DNA of 5,528 bases, taken from UBA6382 sp963617965 (lineage in GTDB: Bacteria; Bacteroidota; Bacteroidia; Bacteroidales; Bacteroidaceae). A program made the position numbers and the translations under genes. The stretch is taken from the NCBI GenBank assembly GCA_963617965.1, contig CAVEQO010000051.1:1-5528 (forward strand). The letters run 5' to 3'. Below the pieces are notes generated by a model that worked only from the letters and a program-made list of their open reading frames with translations, was not told the DNA's origin and did not search any database. Shown piece after piece: positions 1 through 5,474 of the stretch (position 1 is the stretch's first letter; the number at the start of each line of letters is the position of its first letter).

Positions 1-20
1 GGATATGCTGAACCTAAGGG

Positions 21-44
21 GCACTCTTGTACAGAGTGCTTTTT
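21..44 (+). terminator. Intrinsic terminator of an upstream gene
   Basis: A perfect 7-bp stem, GCACTCT (21-27) with AGAGTGC (33-39), encloses a 5-nt loop and is followed directly by a run of five T (40-44). This is the classic rho-independent layout on the + strand. The gene it ends would lie to the left of the window. The reverse strand has no matching T tract, so it is probably one-directional. Confidence 0.8.
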
Positions 45-111
45 GTTCTGAAAAAGCTCGTGCGGAAAGAAAAAAAGCTTGAGACAACGGCGAAAAGTGT
101 TGATCTTACGG

Positions 112-197
112 ATGCGTTTCGCCCGAAACGGATGTCCGCTCCGGGCGGAACGGTTGTCCGTTTCGGCGGAAACGCAACAGAGTTCCGGGCGGAACGC
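112..197. repeat. Cluster of four GC-rich palindromes, ~22-bp period
   Basis: Four related short palindromes follow one another: CGTTTCG-CC-CGAAACG (115-130), TCCGC-N5-GCGGA (135-149), CGTTTC-N4-GAAACG (159-174) and GTTCC-N4-GGAAC (182-195). Their centres are about 20, 24 and 22 bp apart. TCCGGGCGGAACG occurs twice (140-152 and 184-196). The first and third units also pair as a longer imperfect inverted repeat (roughly 114-132 against 157-175, two mismatches in 19). Reading frames through it give low-complexity Arg/Gly-rich peptides, which looks like a by-product of the repeat and not a gene. Similar GGCGGAA-type repeats are, from memory, dispersed in Bacteroidales intergenic DNA; this was not checked. 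Confidence 0.7.
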
Positions 198-463
198 ATT
201 GGGGAGATCAAGCAGATTTTTTGCCGGAACAAGCAGAAATTTTGTCGCGTCAGCATTTTCCGCATTCGAGAGGACTTGGCGTTGTTTTAGTGTACCGGTA
301 AAGTCCCGCACACGAAAGGTTCGGGGGCTGTTTTCGGCACGGAAACGAAACCTCGGATAACCATATCTGCAGCAAGCAACAGAAGTGTTCGCTGGCGGTT
401 ATGTGTTTTGTAAATTTTAAGTCTTTTTTTGTAGTGATCCTCTCCGGCTACATAAAAAAATGC
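198..463. other. Non-coding stretch between repeat cluster and operon promoter
   Basis: No convincing gene is seen here. CAAGCAGA occurs at 209-216 and again at 230-237, 21 bp apart, with GCCGGAAC in between, so the palindrome array may continue in decayed form to about 240. Around 316-353 a weak nested structure can be drawn: AGGTT pairs with AACCT around an inner GTTTTC/GGAAAC arm. Nothing matches a riboswitch or known RNA I can name. From about 400 the DNA becomes AT-rich toward the promoter. Confidence 0.5.
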
Positions 464-471
464 TACTTTTG
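464..471 (+). promoter_or_regulatory. Bacteroidota -7 promoter element of the seven-gene operon
   Basis: TACTTTTG matches the Bacteroidota housekeeping sigma (SigABfr) -7 consensus TAnnTTTG exactly. Transcription should begin near 476-478, leaving only about 14 nt before the ATG at 491. No good TTTG -33 element sits at the usual 19-21 bp upstream; the nearest TTTG (428-431) is about 32 bp away. The promoter may therefore be weak or need an activator. It is the only clear promoter before the operon. Confidence 0.7.
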
Positions 472-490
472 CATAAAGCTAATTTTCTGT

Positions 491-1078
491 ATGAATATAA
501 TGAAACCGTTGAGATATTTTGCACTGCTCTTCCTGTTGGCGTGTTGTGTCGCTGGATATTCCCGGACGGCTTGCGCACACCATGCCGAAGGCGCGGCAGC
601 AAGTGAGGAGGGGAGAACCCACATCGCCCAAGACACCGGCAAGGTTGGGAAACGCCACTTTGGCGACGCGGTGCCGGAAGAGCCGAACAGGACAATCCGG
701 CTGGACTCCCGTTTCCTGTTTGGCGTGGCGACAAGCTATGCCGATTCCGTGACCTATGTCACGAACATCTCCGAGATAAGCGGAATGGAGGGGCGTATAC
801 AGGAAAAAACCCCGATAGGCATTGACTTGTATACACAGAGCCTGAAGGATTTCCTGAAAGAAAGAGGCAAGACCGGATATTTGTGCGCAACCTATGTGTG
901 CAAGTCCAGAAAGGAGGCGGAGCGGAAACTCCTGAACGTGCGCGGCAATGTACAGCGCAACAAACTGACGGCACTGCAGCCGATAGGTGAATTCAGCTAC
1001 AAGTACATAAGTACGGAACACATATACTCTAACGAGGAAAAGGAAGCGGAGGAGGAAGGCCTGGACGAGGATTTCTGA
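491..1078 (+). CDS. Small exported protein of unknown function (possible lipoprotein)
   Basis: This 195-residue protein starts with a clear export signal: K5 and R8, then a hydrophobic stretch over residues 9-22. LLAC (15-18) fits a lipobox with Cys18 as the lipidated residue. An alternative type I site follows AxA at 27-29, so lipoprotein versus soluble periplasmic protein is unresolved. The mature part is polar, with FGVATSYADSV at 77-87, a Lys/Arg-rich helical segment around 138-158 and a very acidic tail (180-195). The FGxAxSxxDSVxYxT pattern resembles small secreted Bacteroidota proteins of unknown function as I remember them; no domain name can be assigned. The frame is open back to 401, but the -7 promoter lies inside that extension, so 491 (or the in-frame ATG at 500) is the likely start. 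It is first in the operon, 18 bp before the kinase gene. Confidence 0.82.
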   Translation: MNIMKPLRYFALLFLLACCVAGYSRTACAHHAEGAAASEEGRTHIAQDTGKVGKRHFGDAVPEEPNRTIRLDSRFLFGVATSYADSVTYVTNISEISGMEGRIQEKTPIGIDLYTQSLKDFLKERGKTGYLCATYVCKSRKEAERKLLNVRGNVQRNKLTALQPIGEFSYKYISTEHIYSNEEKEAEEEGLDEDF

Positions 1079-1096
1079 CAGACGCACTGATTCCAA

Positions 1097-1978
1097 ATGA
1101 GAACCCTTTATCTTGACATAGCAGGTCTGTATCTGAAAGTCACGCTTGGGGGGCGTTTCCGCTGCCTGCCCGGCAACTACACCCCGTTTCTGGCAGAGGA
1201 GAGCGAAGCCTGTGACATTGTGGGCGAGATAGCCGTGACAACAGGTGCCGACACTGGCGATGTTGCCGATGACATGGTCGCCCGTTTTGAAGACCTCGGT
1301 TTCCTGCAGGAAGTCTACCGTACGAAGTGCGGCGGATACTTCTTCCGCATCCACGACACCGATGGGAGGCTTGCCGCCACAATGCAGTCAAGCCCCGAAT
1401 TCGGGCGCAATACGATAAACGTTGTGGCGCAGAACGAGTCTTCGGCGGTATTCGGGCTGAACAGTATGCTGATGGTGGCGTTCGCCTTTTCGTCAGCCTA
1501 CAGGAACACGCTGATGATGCATTCTTCCGTGGTGACGAAGGACGGCTGCGGATATATGTTCCTCGGCAAGAGCGGCACTGGGAAGAGCACCCACACCTCC
1601 CTGTGGCAGCGGTGCATACAGGGCATTTCGTTGCTGAACGATGACAATCCTGTCGTGCGCACGGTCGGCGGAAGAGCCTTTGTATACGGGTCTCCGTGGA
1701 GCGGGAAATTGCCATGCTACAAGAACGAGCGGGCGGAGGCCGGTTCGTTTGTGATGCTTGAACAGAAACCCTACAACAGAATCACCAGACTGGATACTGT
1801 TGGTGCGTTTTCCTGTCTGATGTCATCCTGCTCCATGATGGTATGGGACAAGGAGTCCTATGACCGCCAGGTGGAGACTATGTCCCAGCTTGTTTCGTCT
1901 GTCCCGGCATTCCGTCTGGAATGCCTGCCCGACGAGGATGCGGCAAGGCTGTCGTATGAAACCATAGCCAGACCCTAA
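1097..1978 (+). CDS. HPr-kinase-like (HprK-type) P-loop kinase
   Basis: A 293-residue cytoplasmic protein whose C-terminal half has HprK/PEPCK-type kinase features. H142-S-S is the histidine-containing strand before the P-loop. The Walker A motif GKSGTGKST spans 157-165, with Lys163 and Ser164 as nucleotide and Mg ligands. NDDN at 181-184 matches the acidic motif of the family, and GSPWSGK at 198-204 is a signature of the non-canonical HprK-like branch. The N-terminal ~110 residues are not the HPr-kinase N domain I would expect and may bind the substrate. True HprK phosphorylates HPr of the sugar PTS; no HPr or PTS gene is nearby. HprK-like proteins of this type occur with PqqD-like proteins in RiPP clusters, where some phosphorylate the precursor peptide. 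The PqqD-like gene two positions downstream supports a similar protein or peptide kinase role, but the substrate is unknown. Confidence 0.88.
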   Translation: MRTLYLDIAGLYLKVTLGGRFRCLPGNYTPFLAEESEACDIVGEIAVTTGADTGDVADDMVARFEDLGFLQEVYRTKCGGYFFRIHDTDGRLAATMQSSPEFGRNTINVVAQNESSAVFGLNSMLMVAFAFSSAYRNTLMMHSSVVTKDGCGYMFLGKSGTGKSTHTSLWQRCIQGISLLNDDNPVVRTVGGRAFVYGSPWSGKLPCYKNERAEAGSFVMLEQKPYNRITRLDTVGAFSCLMSSCSMMVWDKESYDRQVETMSQLVSSVPAFRLECLPDEDAARLSYETIARP

Positions 1979-1991
1979 TCCACTGGTTGCC

Positions 1992-2435
1992 ATGCGACGG
2001 ATTGAACTTGAAGATCTCTCCCTGTGGGCCAAGGATGTGGCGAGTCTTGTCGGCGAGGGCCGGCAGGTGACGATAACGGTCAGTGGACGGAGCATGCGGC
2101 CTTTCATCGAACACAAGAGGGACAAGGTCGTGCTGGTCAGGGCGGGGGCAGCGAGAAAGGGCGATGTCGTGCTGGCACGCACTGCCGAGAAAGGCTATGT
2201 GTTGCACAGGGTGGCGGCAACAGACAACGGCCGCTGCGTGTTGAGAGGCGACGGCAATCTTGACACGGAACACTGCAGCACGGGAGACATCGTTGCAAAA
2301 GTGTCTGCCGTGATACGCAAGACGCATCGCTTCGACGTGGACGGGAAAGTGTGGAGAACTTATTCTTTCGTGTGGATGAGGCTGTTGCCGCTGAGGCGGT
2401 ATCTTCTGGCTCTCCACCGGTTATGCAAACGATAA
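1992..2435 (+). CDS. S24/S26 family (signal-peptidase-like) serine protease, Ser-His type
   Basis: This 147-residue protein carries the ordered motifs of the signal peptidase/LexA fold. SGRSMRP (31-37) has the nucleophile Ser34, KGDVV is at 56-60, LHRV (71-74) occupies the general-base position, and GDGN (86-89) corresponds to the conserved GDxN box. The base is His72 and not the Lys of bacterial type I signal peptidases or LexA. This resembles the Ser-His arrangement of SipW/ER-type signal peptidases. There is no N-terminal membrane anchor; the only hydrophobic part is a short basic C-terminal segment (about 124-147) that might associate with the membrane. It begins 13 bp after the kinase gene and ends 10 bp before the PqqD-like gene. 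It could cleave a peptide or protein handled by its neighbours, or be a catalytically altered homologue. The substrate is unknown. Confidence 0.86.
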   Translation: MRRIELEDLSLWAKDVASLVGEGRQVTITVSGRSMRPFIEHKRDKVVLVRAGAARKGDVVLARTAEKGYVLHRVAATDNGRCVLRGDGNLDTEHCSTGDIVAKVSAVIRKTHRFDVDGKVWRTYSFVWMRLLPLRRYLLALHRLCKR

Positions 2436-2445
2436 AAACGGAAGC

Positions 2446-2715
2446 ATGAAACTGAACAGCAATTTTGAACTGCGCAATGTTTGTGGGGAAAACGTGCTGA
2501 TACCCTGCGGACAGGGTGGTGTGGACCTGAACTACATCATCCATCTCAACGAGACGGGTGTCTTCCTGTGGAATGAGGCCCGGAAAGGCGATTTTGACAA
2601 GAAAAGCCTTGTGGCATCACTGCTCAAAGAGTATGAGGTGAGTGAGTCTGTGGCGGACAAGGACGTGGAAGCCTTCATCGGCAAACTTGCAGAGAACAAT
2701 ATGGCGGTTGACTAA
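2446..2715 (+). CDS. PqqD family protein (RiPP-recognition-element fold)
   Basis: At 89 residues this is the usual size of a stand-alone PqqD-like protein. The pattern fits the family: an N-terminal beta region (F7-L9 and V17-P20), the central IIHLNETGVFLW block (31-42) containing the typical LNxTgxxlW core, then helices with LVASLLKEYEVS (55-66) and a DVEAFIGKLAENN segment (73-85). PqqD binds the leader of the PqqA precursor and delivers it to the radical SAM enzyme PqqE. Related RREs in lasso, lanthipeptide and other RiPP systems bind leader peptides in the same way. No pqqA, pqqE or other pqq gene is present, so cofactor PQQ synthesis is unlikely. Its place directly after the kinase and protease genes suggests it presents a peptide or protein tail to one or both of them. 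That is inference. Confidence 0.87.
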   Translation: MKLNSNFELRNVCGENVLIPCGQGGVDLNYIIHLNETGVFLWNEARKGDFDKKSLVASLLKEYEVSESVADKDVEAFIGKLAENNMAVD

Positions 2716-2727
2716 AAACAGAGCGTT

Positions 2728-3141
2728 ATGTTGATAGCGGTAGATTTTGACGGGACGATAGTTGAACACAAGTATCCCAAGATAGGCAAGGAGATTCCCT
2801 TTGCAACCCAAACTCTCAGACAGCTTGTCCAAGACGGGCACAGGCTTATACTGTGGACCATACGCCACGGCGACACCCTTGCGGAGGCCGTTGAATGGTG
2901 CAGGGAGCGTGGTGTCGTGTTCTATGCGGTGAACAGCGATTACGAGGGCCAGGAGGGCGTTTCGGGAGACAGAAGCCCGAAGGTAAAGTGCGACATATAT
3001 ATTGACGACCGCAACGTAGGCGGACTGCCGGACTGGGGTACCATATACGACATGATAACCAACAACCTGACATACGAAACGCAGAACGCCACATTGACGG
3101 AAAGCGGTCAGAGCAAAAAGAAAAAAGGATGGCTGTTCTGA
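2728..3141 (+). CDS. Small HAD-superfamily hydrolase (BT_0820-like)
   Basis: A 137-residue capless HAD protein. DFDGT (6-10) is motif I, with Asp6 as the phospho-acceptor nucleophile and Asp8 as the general acid/base. LWTIR (42-46) supplies Thr44 of motif II, Lys85 or Lys87 the stabilising lysine, and YIDDR (91-95) the Mg-binding acids of motif IV. The layout matches the small putative hydrolases of Bacteroides typified by BT_0820. The absence of a cap domain usually goes with large, macromolecular substrates, which would fit a phosphoprotein or phosphopeptide. The residues after about 112 form a polar tail ending in a lysine cluster (130-133). It starts 12 bp after the PqqD-like gene, and its end overlaps the next gene by 13 bp, so the two are probably translationally coupled. 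Reversal of the kinase reaction is possible but unproven. Confidence 0.88.
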   Translation: MLIAVDFDGTIVEHKYPKIGKEIPFATQTLRQLVQDGHRLILWTIRHGDTLAEAVEWCRERGVVFYAVNSDYEGQEGVSGDRSPKVKCDIYIDDRNVGGLPDWGTIYDMITNNLTYETQNATLTESGQSKKKKGWLF

Positions 3142-4064
3142 AAAGAGGAGACAAGACGAAATCTCCGTCGCTTGACAGTCCTCGGCGTTTTGCCCGCAGT
3201 TTCGTGCTTTCGTGGGAACTTCTCTGCAGCAAAAGCGGGAAGCTCGTGAAGCTCCAGCTGTGTCCCGCCGCTGTGGTGGGGATAATGGGCTGCGTGTGGC
3301 TGTGGCTGTACAGCAACGACGTGTTCTGGAGTGACGGATGGTACGGTATCATGACAGACACCGTTTTCGGCATGGCTGCTCTTTATGTACTGTCCGTGAT
3401 GCGCCAGATGCAGGAACGGATGGTGTTCAGTACGCCAGGAACAGGCATGGAGACAGCCTCGTTTCATGTTTTTGTCTCATCTTTGGGAAAAGCCGTCCGC
3501 ACATGGGTGCCGCTGTTGTGTGTTGGCGCGGTTGTCTGTGCGGTGAGGTGTCTGCTGAAAGCCCTTGGCGGCACCGCCGGCGTGGCACTGGCCTGTACGG
3601 GCGTGGCGGCAGTAGTGTCCTTCTCTGTGTTCGGCATGGCGCAGTCCTATATGGAAACGGCAACAGGTCCTTTTCTGAAACAGCTAAGAAAAGGACTGGC
3701 ATTGAACGGACGCTATTTCGGGAGCTTTTGTATCCTGTTTGTGCTGTCGGCACTGATGCTTTCCCTCGCTGCTGCCGTGCTGTATTACGGGAGCTTCCTC
3801 CTGCTGCTGCTGGACGACAACTGTTCAAACGCATTGCTCATGGGTGAAGAGCTGGAGTGCCCGTGGTATGTCTCCGCTCTGAAATATCCTCTGTTTTTCA
3901 TGGCCACGGTCTTGGTGGTGATAATGCAGCCCGTGTGGTCGCTCCCACAACAGATACACATAAAGTCGGTGATATTCAAGGACAGCAACCGCCGCAAGCC
4001 GGCGAAGCGGAAAAGCCGCACCGATTTGCCGGAGGATGGAAAAACAACGCTGCATCATGAATAG
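3129..4064 (+). CDS. Polytopic membrane protein of unknown function
   Basis: This 311-residue protein has about six hydrophobic segments, near residues 43-61, 72-91, 125-143, 149-170, 198-228 and 252-272. A basic N-terminus (K5, R6, K9, K11, R19, R20) and a strongly basic C-terminal tail (R288-R297) suggest that both ends are cytoplasmic. Segment 5 is unusually long and contains a Leu run (224-228) followed by Asp-Asp, so it may be a break between two helices. No transporter, ABC or peptidase motif is recognisable and there is no ATP-binding domain. The start codon lies inside the end of the HAD gene (13-bp overlap), behind AAAAAAGG, and the 3' end overlaps nspC, so the gene is embedded in the operon. 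It could anchor the cytoplasmic enzymes or move a product across the inner membrane, but no function can be given. Confidence 0.83.
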   Translation: MAVLKRGDKTKSPSLDSPRRFARSFVLSWELLCSKSGKLVKLQLCPAAVVGIMGCVWLWLYSNDVFWSDGWYGIMTDTVFGMAALYVLSVMRQMQERMVFSTPGTGMETASFHVFVSSLGKAVRTWVPLLCVGAVVCAVRCLLKALGGTAGVALACTGVAAVVSFSVFGMAQSYMETATGPFLKQLRKGLALNGRYFGSFCILFVLSALMLSLAAAVLYYGSFLLLLLDDNCSNALLMGEELECPWYVSALKYPLFFMATVLVVIMQPVWSLPQQIHIKSVIFKDSNRRKPAKRKSRTDLPEDGKTTLHHE

Positions 4065-5226
4065 CCAAACCTTGTCGCCATGCTATATAGTGGAGGAGGA
4101 AAAGCTGCAGAACAACCTGAGGCTGATTGGAGAAATATCCAGCCGGGCTGATGTGGAGATAATCCTTGCACTGAAAGCGTTTGCCAACTGGAAACTGTTT
4201 CCGGTCATAGGTCATCATGTCAGGCACACTACGGCAAGTTCGCTGTATGAGGCACGCCTTTCTGCGGACTATTTCGGAGGTCTGACATATTCGTATTCGC
4301 CGGCCTATGAGGAAGATACGTTTGATGAACTGCTGGCATATTCGGAACACGTGACATTCAATTCGTTGTCCCAATATGAAAGATTCATTCCCTCTGTCAG
4401 AAAGTTCAACAAGACCGGGCGGCACCGCGTCTCCGCCGGGCTGCGGATTAATCCCGAGTATTCCGAGATAGGGACGGAACTGTATGACCCGTGTGCCTCA
4501 GGCAGCCGTTTCGGTGTGAAAAGCGACAGGCTTGAGGACGGTCTCCCCGAGGATATAGAGGGCCTGCATTTCCATTGCCTGTGCGAAAACGACTCGTCTA
4601 CGCTGGAACGGGTCATGGTCAGAGTGGAGGAGCGTTTCGGCAGATACCTTGACCAAGTCAAATGGCTGAATATGGGCGGTGGACATCTCGTAACAAGAGG
4701 AGGTTATGACACGGACTTGCTCGTTGACTGCATAAACGGGATCCACAGGCGGCATCCTGCCCTGAAGGTGATCATGGAACCCGGCTCAGCGTTTCTATGG
4801 CAGGCGGGATACCTACAGTCCACTGTGGTCGATGTGGTGGAAAACGACGGCATAAGCACCGCCATACTCAACGTGAGTTTCACGTGCCATATGCCTGACT
4901 GTCTGGAAATGCCTTACCTGCCGGACGTGAGAGATGCCGAGAAACTGGAAGCCCTTACGCCAGAAGAAGCATCCGGGCAGCCCGGGGTATACAGACTTGG
5001 CGGCAACAGCTGCCTGAGCGGAGACTTCATGGGATTCTGGAAGTTCGGCAAACCGCTGAAAGCGGGTGACACCGTAGTGTTTGAAGACATGCTGCACTAT
5101 ACCACTGTAAAGACAAACATGTTCAACGGGATAAACCATCCGTCGATTGCCGTAAGGCGCACAGACGGCAGTACGGAAATCCTGAAACGCTTCTCCTACG
5201 AGGACTACAGGGACAGGATGGACTGA
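4057..5226 (+). CDS. nspC: Carboxynorspermidine/carboxyspermidine decarboxylase
   Basis: A PLP enzyme of the alanine-racemase/ornithine-decarboxylase fold III group that decarboxylates carboxyspermidine (or carboxynorspermidine) to the polyamine in the cytoplasm. In Bacteroides this is the last step of spermidine synthesis from putrescine and aspartate semialdehyde. Residues from this start (389 aa): SPCYIVEE at the N-terminus; LALKAFA (37-43) with PLP lysine Lys40; GLHFHCLCEND (169-179) with His173; MGGGH (206-210) for PLP phosphate binding; EPG (241-243); CHMPD (277-281); GNSCLSGD (316-323) with Cys319, the partner-chain active-site cysteine; and Tyr348. Length and motifs are complete, so the gene looks functional. 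I chose the ATG at 4057 because SPCYIV follows closely, as in homologues, and it overlaps the preceding gene by 8 bp (ATGAATAG). An in-frame ATG at 4036 would add 7 residues, but GGAGG directly abuts it, too close to act as its ribosome site. The partner carboxyspermidine dehydrogenase gene is not in the window. Confidence 0.94.
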   Translation: MNSQTLSPCYIVEEEKLQNNLRLIGEISSRADVEIILALKAFANWKLFPVIGHHVRHTTASSLYEARLSADYFGGLTYSYSPAYEEDTFDELLAYSEHVTFNSLSQYERFIPSVRKFNKTGRHRVSAGLRINPEYSEIGTELYDPCASGSRFGVKSDRLEDGLPEDIEGLHFHCLCENDSSTLERVMVRVEERFGRYLDQVKWLNMGGGHLVTRGGYDTDLLVDCINGIHRRHPALKVIMEPGSAFLWQAGYLQSTVVDVVENDGISTAILNVSFTCHMPDCLEMPYLPDVRDAEKLEALTPEEASGQPGVYRLGGNSCLSGDFMGFWKFGKPLKAGDTVVFEDMLHYTTVKTNMFNGINHPSIAVRRTDGSTEILKRFSYEDYRDRMD

Positions 5227-5293
5227 TGGGGTATGGGCTTGGATCCGGCGGAACAATGCCAAAACCGTGTGGCTTAAAAAAAAAGGATTTTTG

Positions 5294-5324
5294 TTTGTCG
5301 GTAACAAAAAAAGCACTACTTTTG
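5294..5324 (+). promoter_or_regulatory. Complete Bacteroidota promoter upstream of hairpin RNA and tRNA
   Basis: TTTG at 5294-5297 (-33) and TACTTTTG at 5317-5324 (-7) are separated by 19 bp, matching the Bacteroidota consensus TTTG-N19-21-TAnnTTTG. Transcription should start near 5329-5331. It is a better match than the promoter of the preceding operon, as expected for a stable-RNA gene. It lies about 150 bp ahead of the tRNA. Confidence 0.8.
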
Positions 5325-5328
5325 CATC

Positions 5329-5468
5329 GCATTTGGAGAAATGCAGTGACAGGCGGGCAGTTGTGCCCGTTGTTTTCAGGAAGTTGAAATAATTAAATTG
5401 CTCAGAAAGGTCGGATACGTTTTCCTGTGTGGGGATTGCTTCCCGGAAAGACAGGAAAGCTTATTTTT
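5329..5468 (+). ncRNA. Putative structured small RNA or tRNA leader
   Basis: The predicted transcript from the 5317 promoter opens with a perfect hairpin, GCATTT-GGAG-AAATGC (5329-5344). A second perfect one follows, CGGGCA-GTTG-TGCCCG (5354-5369), then an AT-rich linker (about 5371-5400) and the terminator-like hairpin at 5419-5460. Three stems packed into 140 nt behind a strong promoter suggest a functional RNA. Either it is an independent sRNA ended before the tRNA, or it is the 5' leader of a longer tRNA transcript. I recognise no known RNA family. A 53-codon frame overlapping it (5226-5387) seems accidental. Confidence 0.4.
5419..5468 (+). terminator. Terminator-like hairpin just upstream of tRNA-Gly
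   Basis: GTTTTCCTGT (5419-5428) pairs with ACAGGAAAGC (5451-5460) over 10 bp, with one G-U pair. An inner 5-bp arm pairs GGGGA (5431-5435) with TTCCC (5440-5444). The stem is followed by TTATTTTT (5461-5468). A second GGAAAG (5445-5450) could compete for the left arm, giving an alternative fold. It could end the hairpin RNA or readthrough from nspC. It sits only 6 bp before the tRNA, so it could instead be a processing or attenuator structure. Confidence 0.55.
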
Positions 5469-5474
5469 ATAATT

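Noticed and set aside
112..197. CRISPR array
   Set aside because: The units are themselves palindromic, are not identical, have no unique 30-40 bp spacers and have no cas genes nearby.
27..360. Overlapping + strand frames (27-290 and 79-360) and the reverse frame 14-265
   Set aside because: They run through the terminator and the palindrome array, encode low-complexity Arg/Gly-rich sequence in all frames, and have no promoter or recognisable domain. The openness follows from the GC-rich repeats.
1097..1978. Genuine HPr kinase/phosphorylase of carbon catabolite control
   Set aside because: The N-terminal half does not look like the HprK N domain, no HPr or PTS genes are nearby, and the PWSGK motif and PqqD context point to the non-canonical branch.
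479..2417. Long reverse-strand frames (479-1354, 1140-1715, 1878-2417)
   Set aside because: They lie opposite genes with clear family motifs, are rich in Cys, Arg and His as expected of shadow frames, and show no domains.
1097..2715. Lasso peptide or PQQ biosynthesis cluster
   Set aside because: There is no asparagine-synthetase-like cyclase, transglutaminase-like protease, PqqA/PqqE or ABC exporter in the window. Only the RRE and the kinase are shared with such clusters.
1979..2727. Hidden precursor peptide in the gaps between operon genes
   Set aside because: The gaps are only 10-18 bp, too short to encode a peptide.
5227..5293. Intrinsic terminator directly after nspC
   Set aside because: Only a 4-bp GCCA/TGGC stem and an A/T-only pairing of the poly-A run can be drawn, with no proper stem plus T tract. 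Termination more likely occurs at 5419-5468 or by another mechanism.
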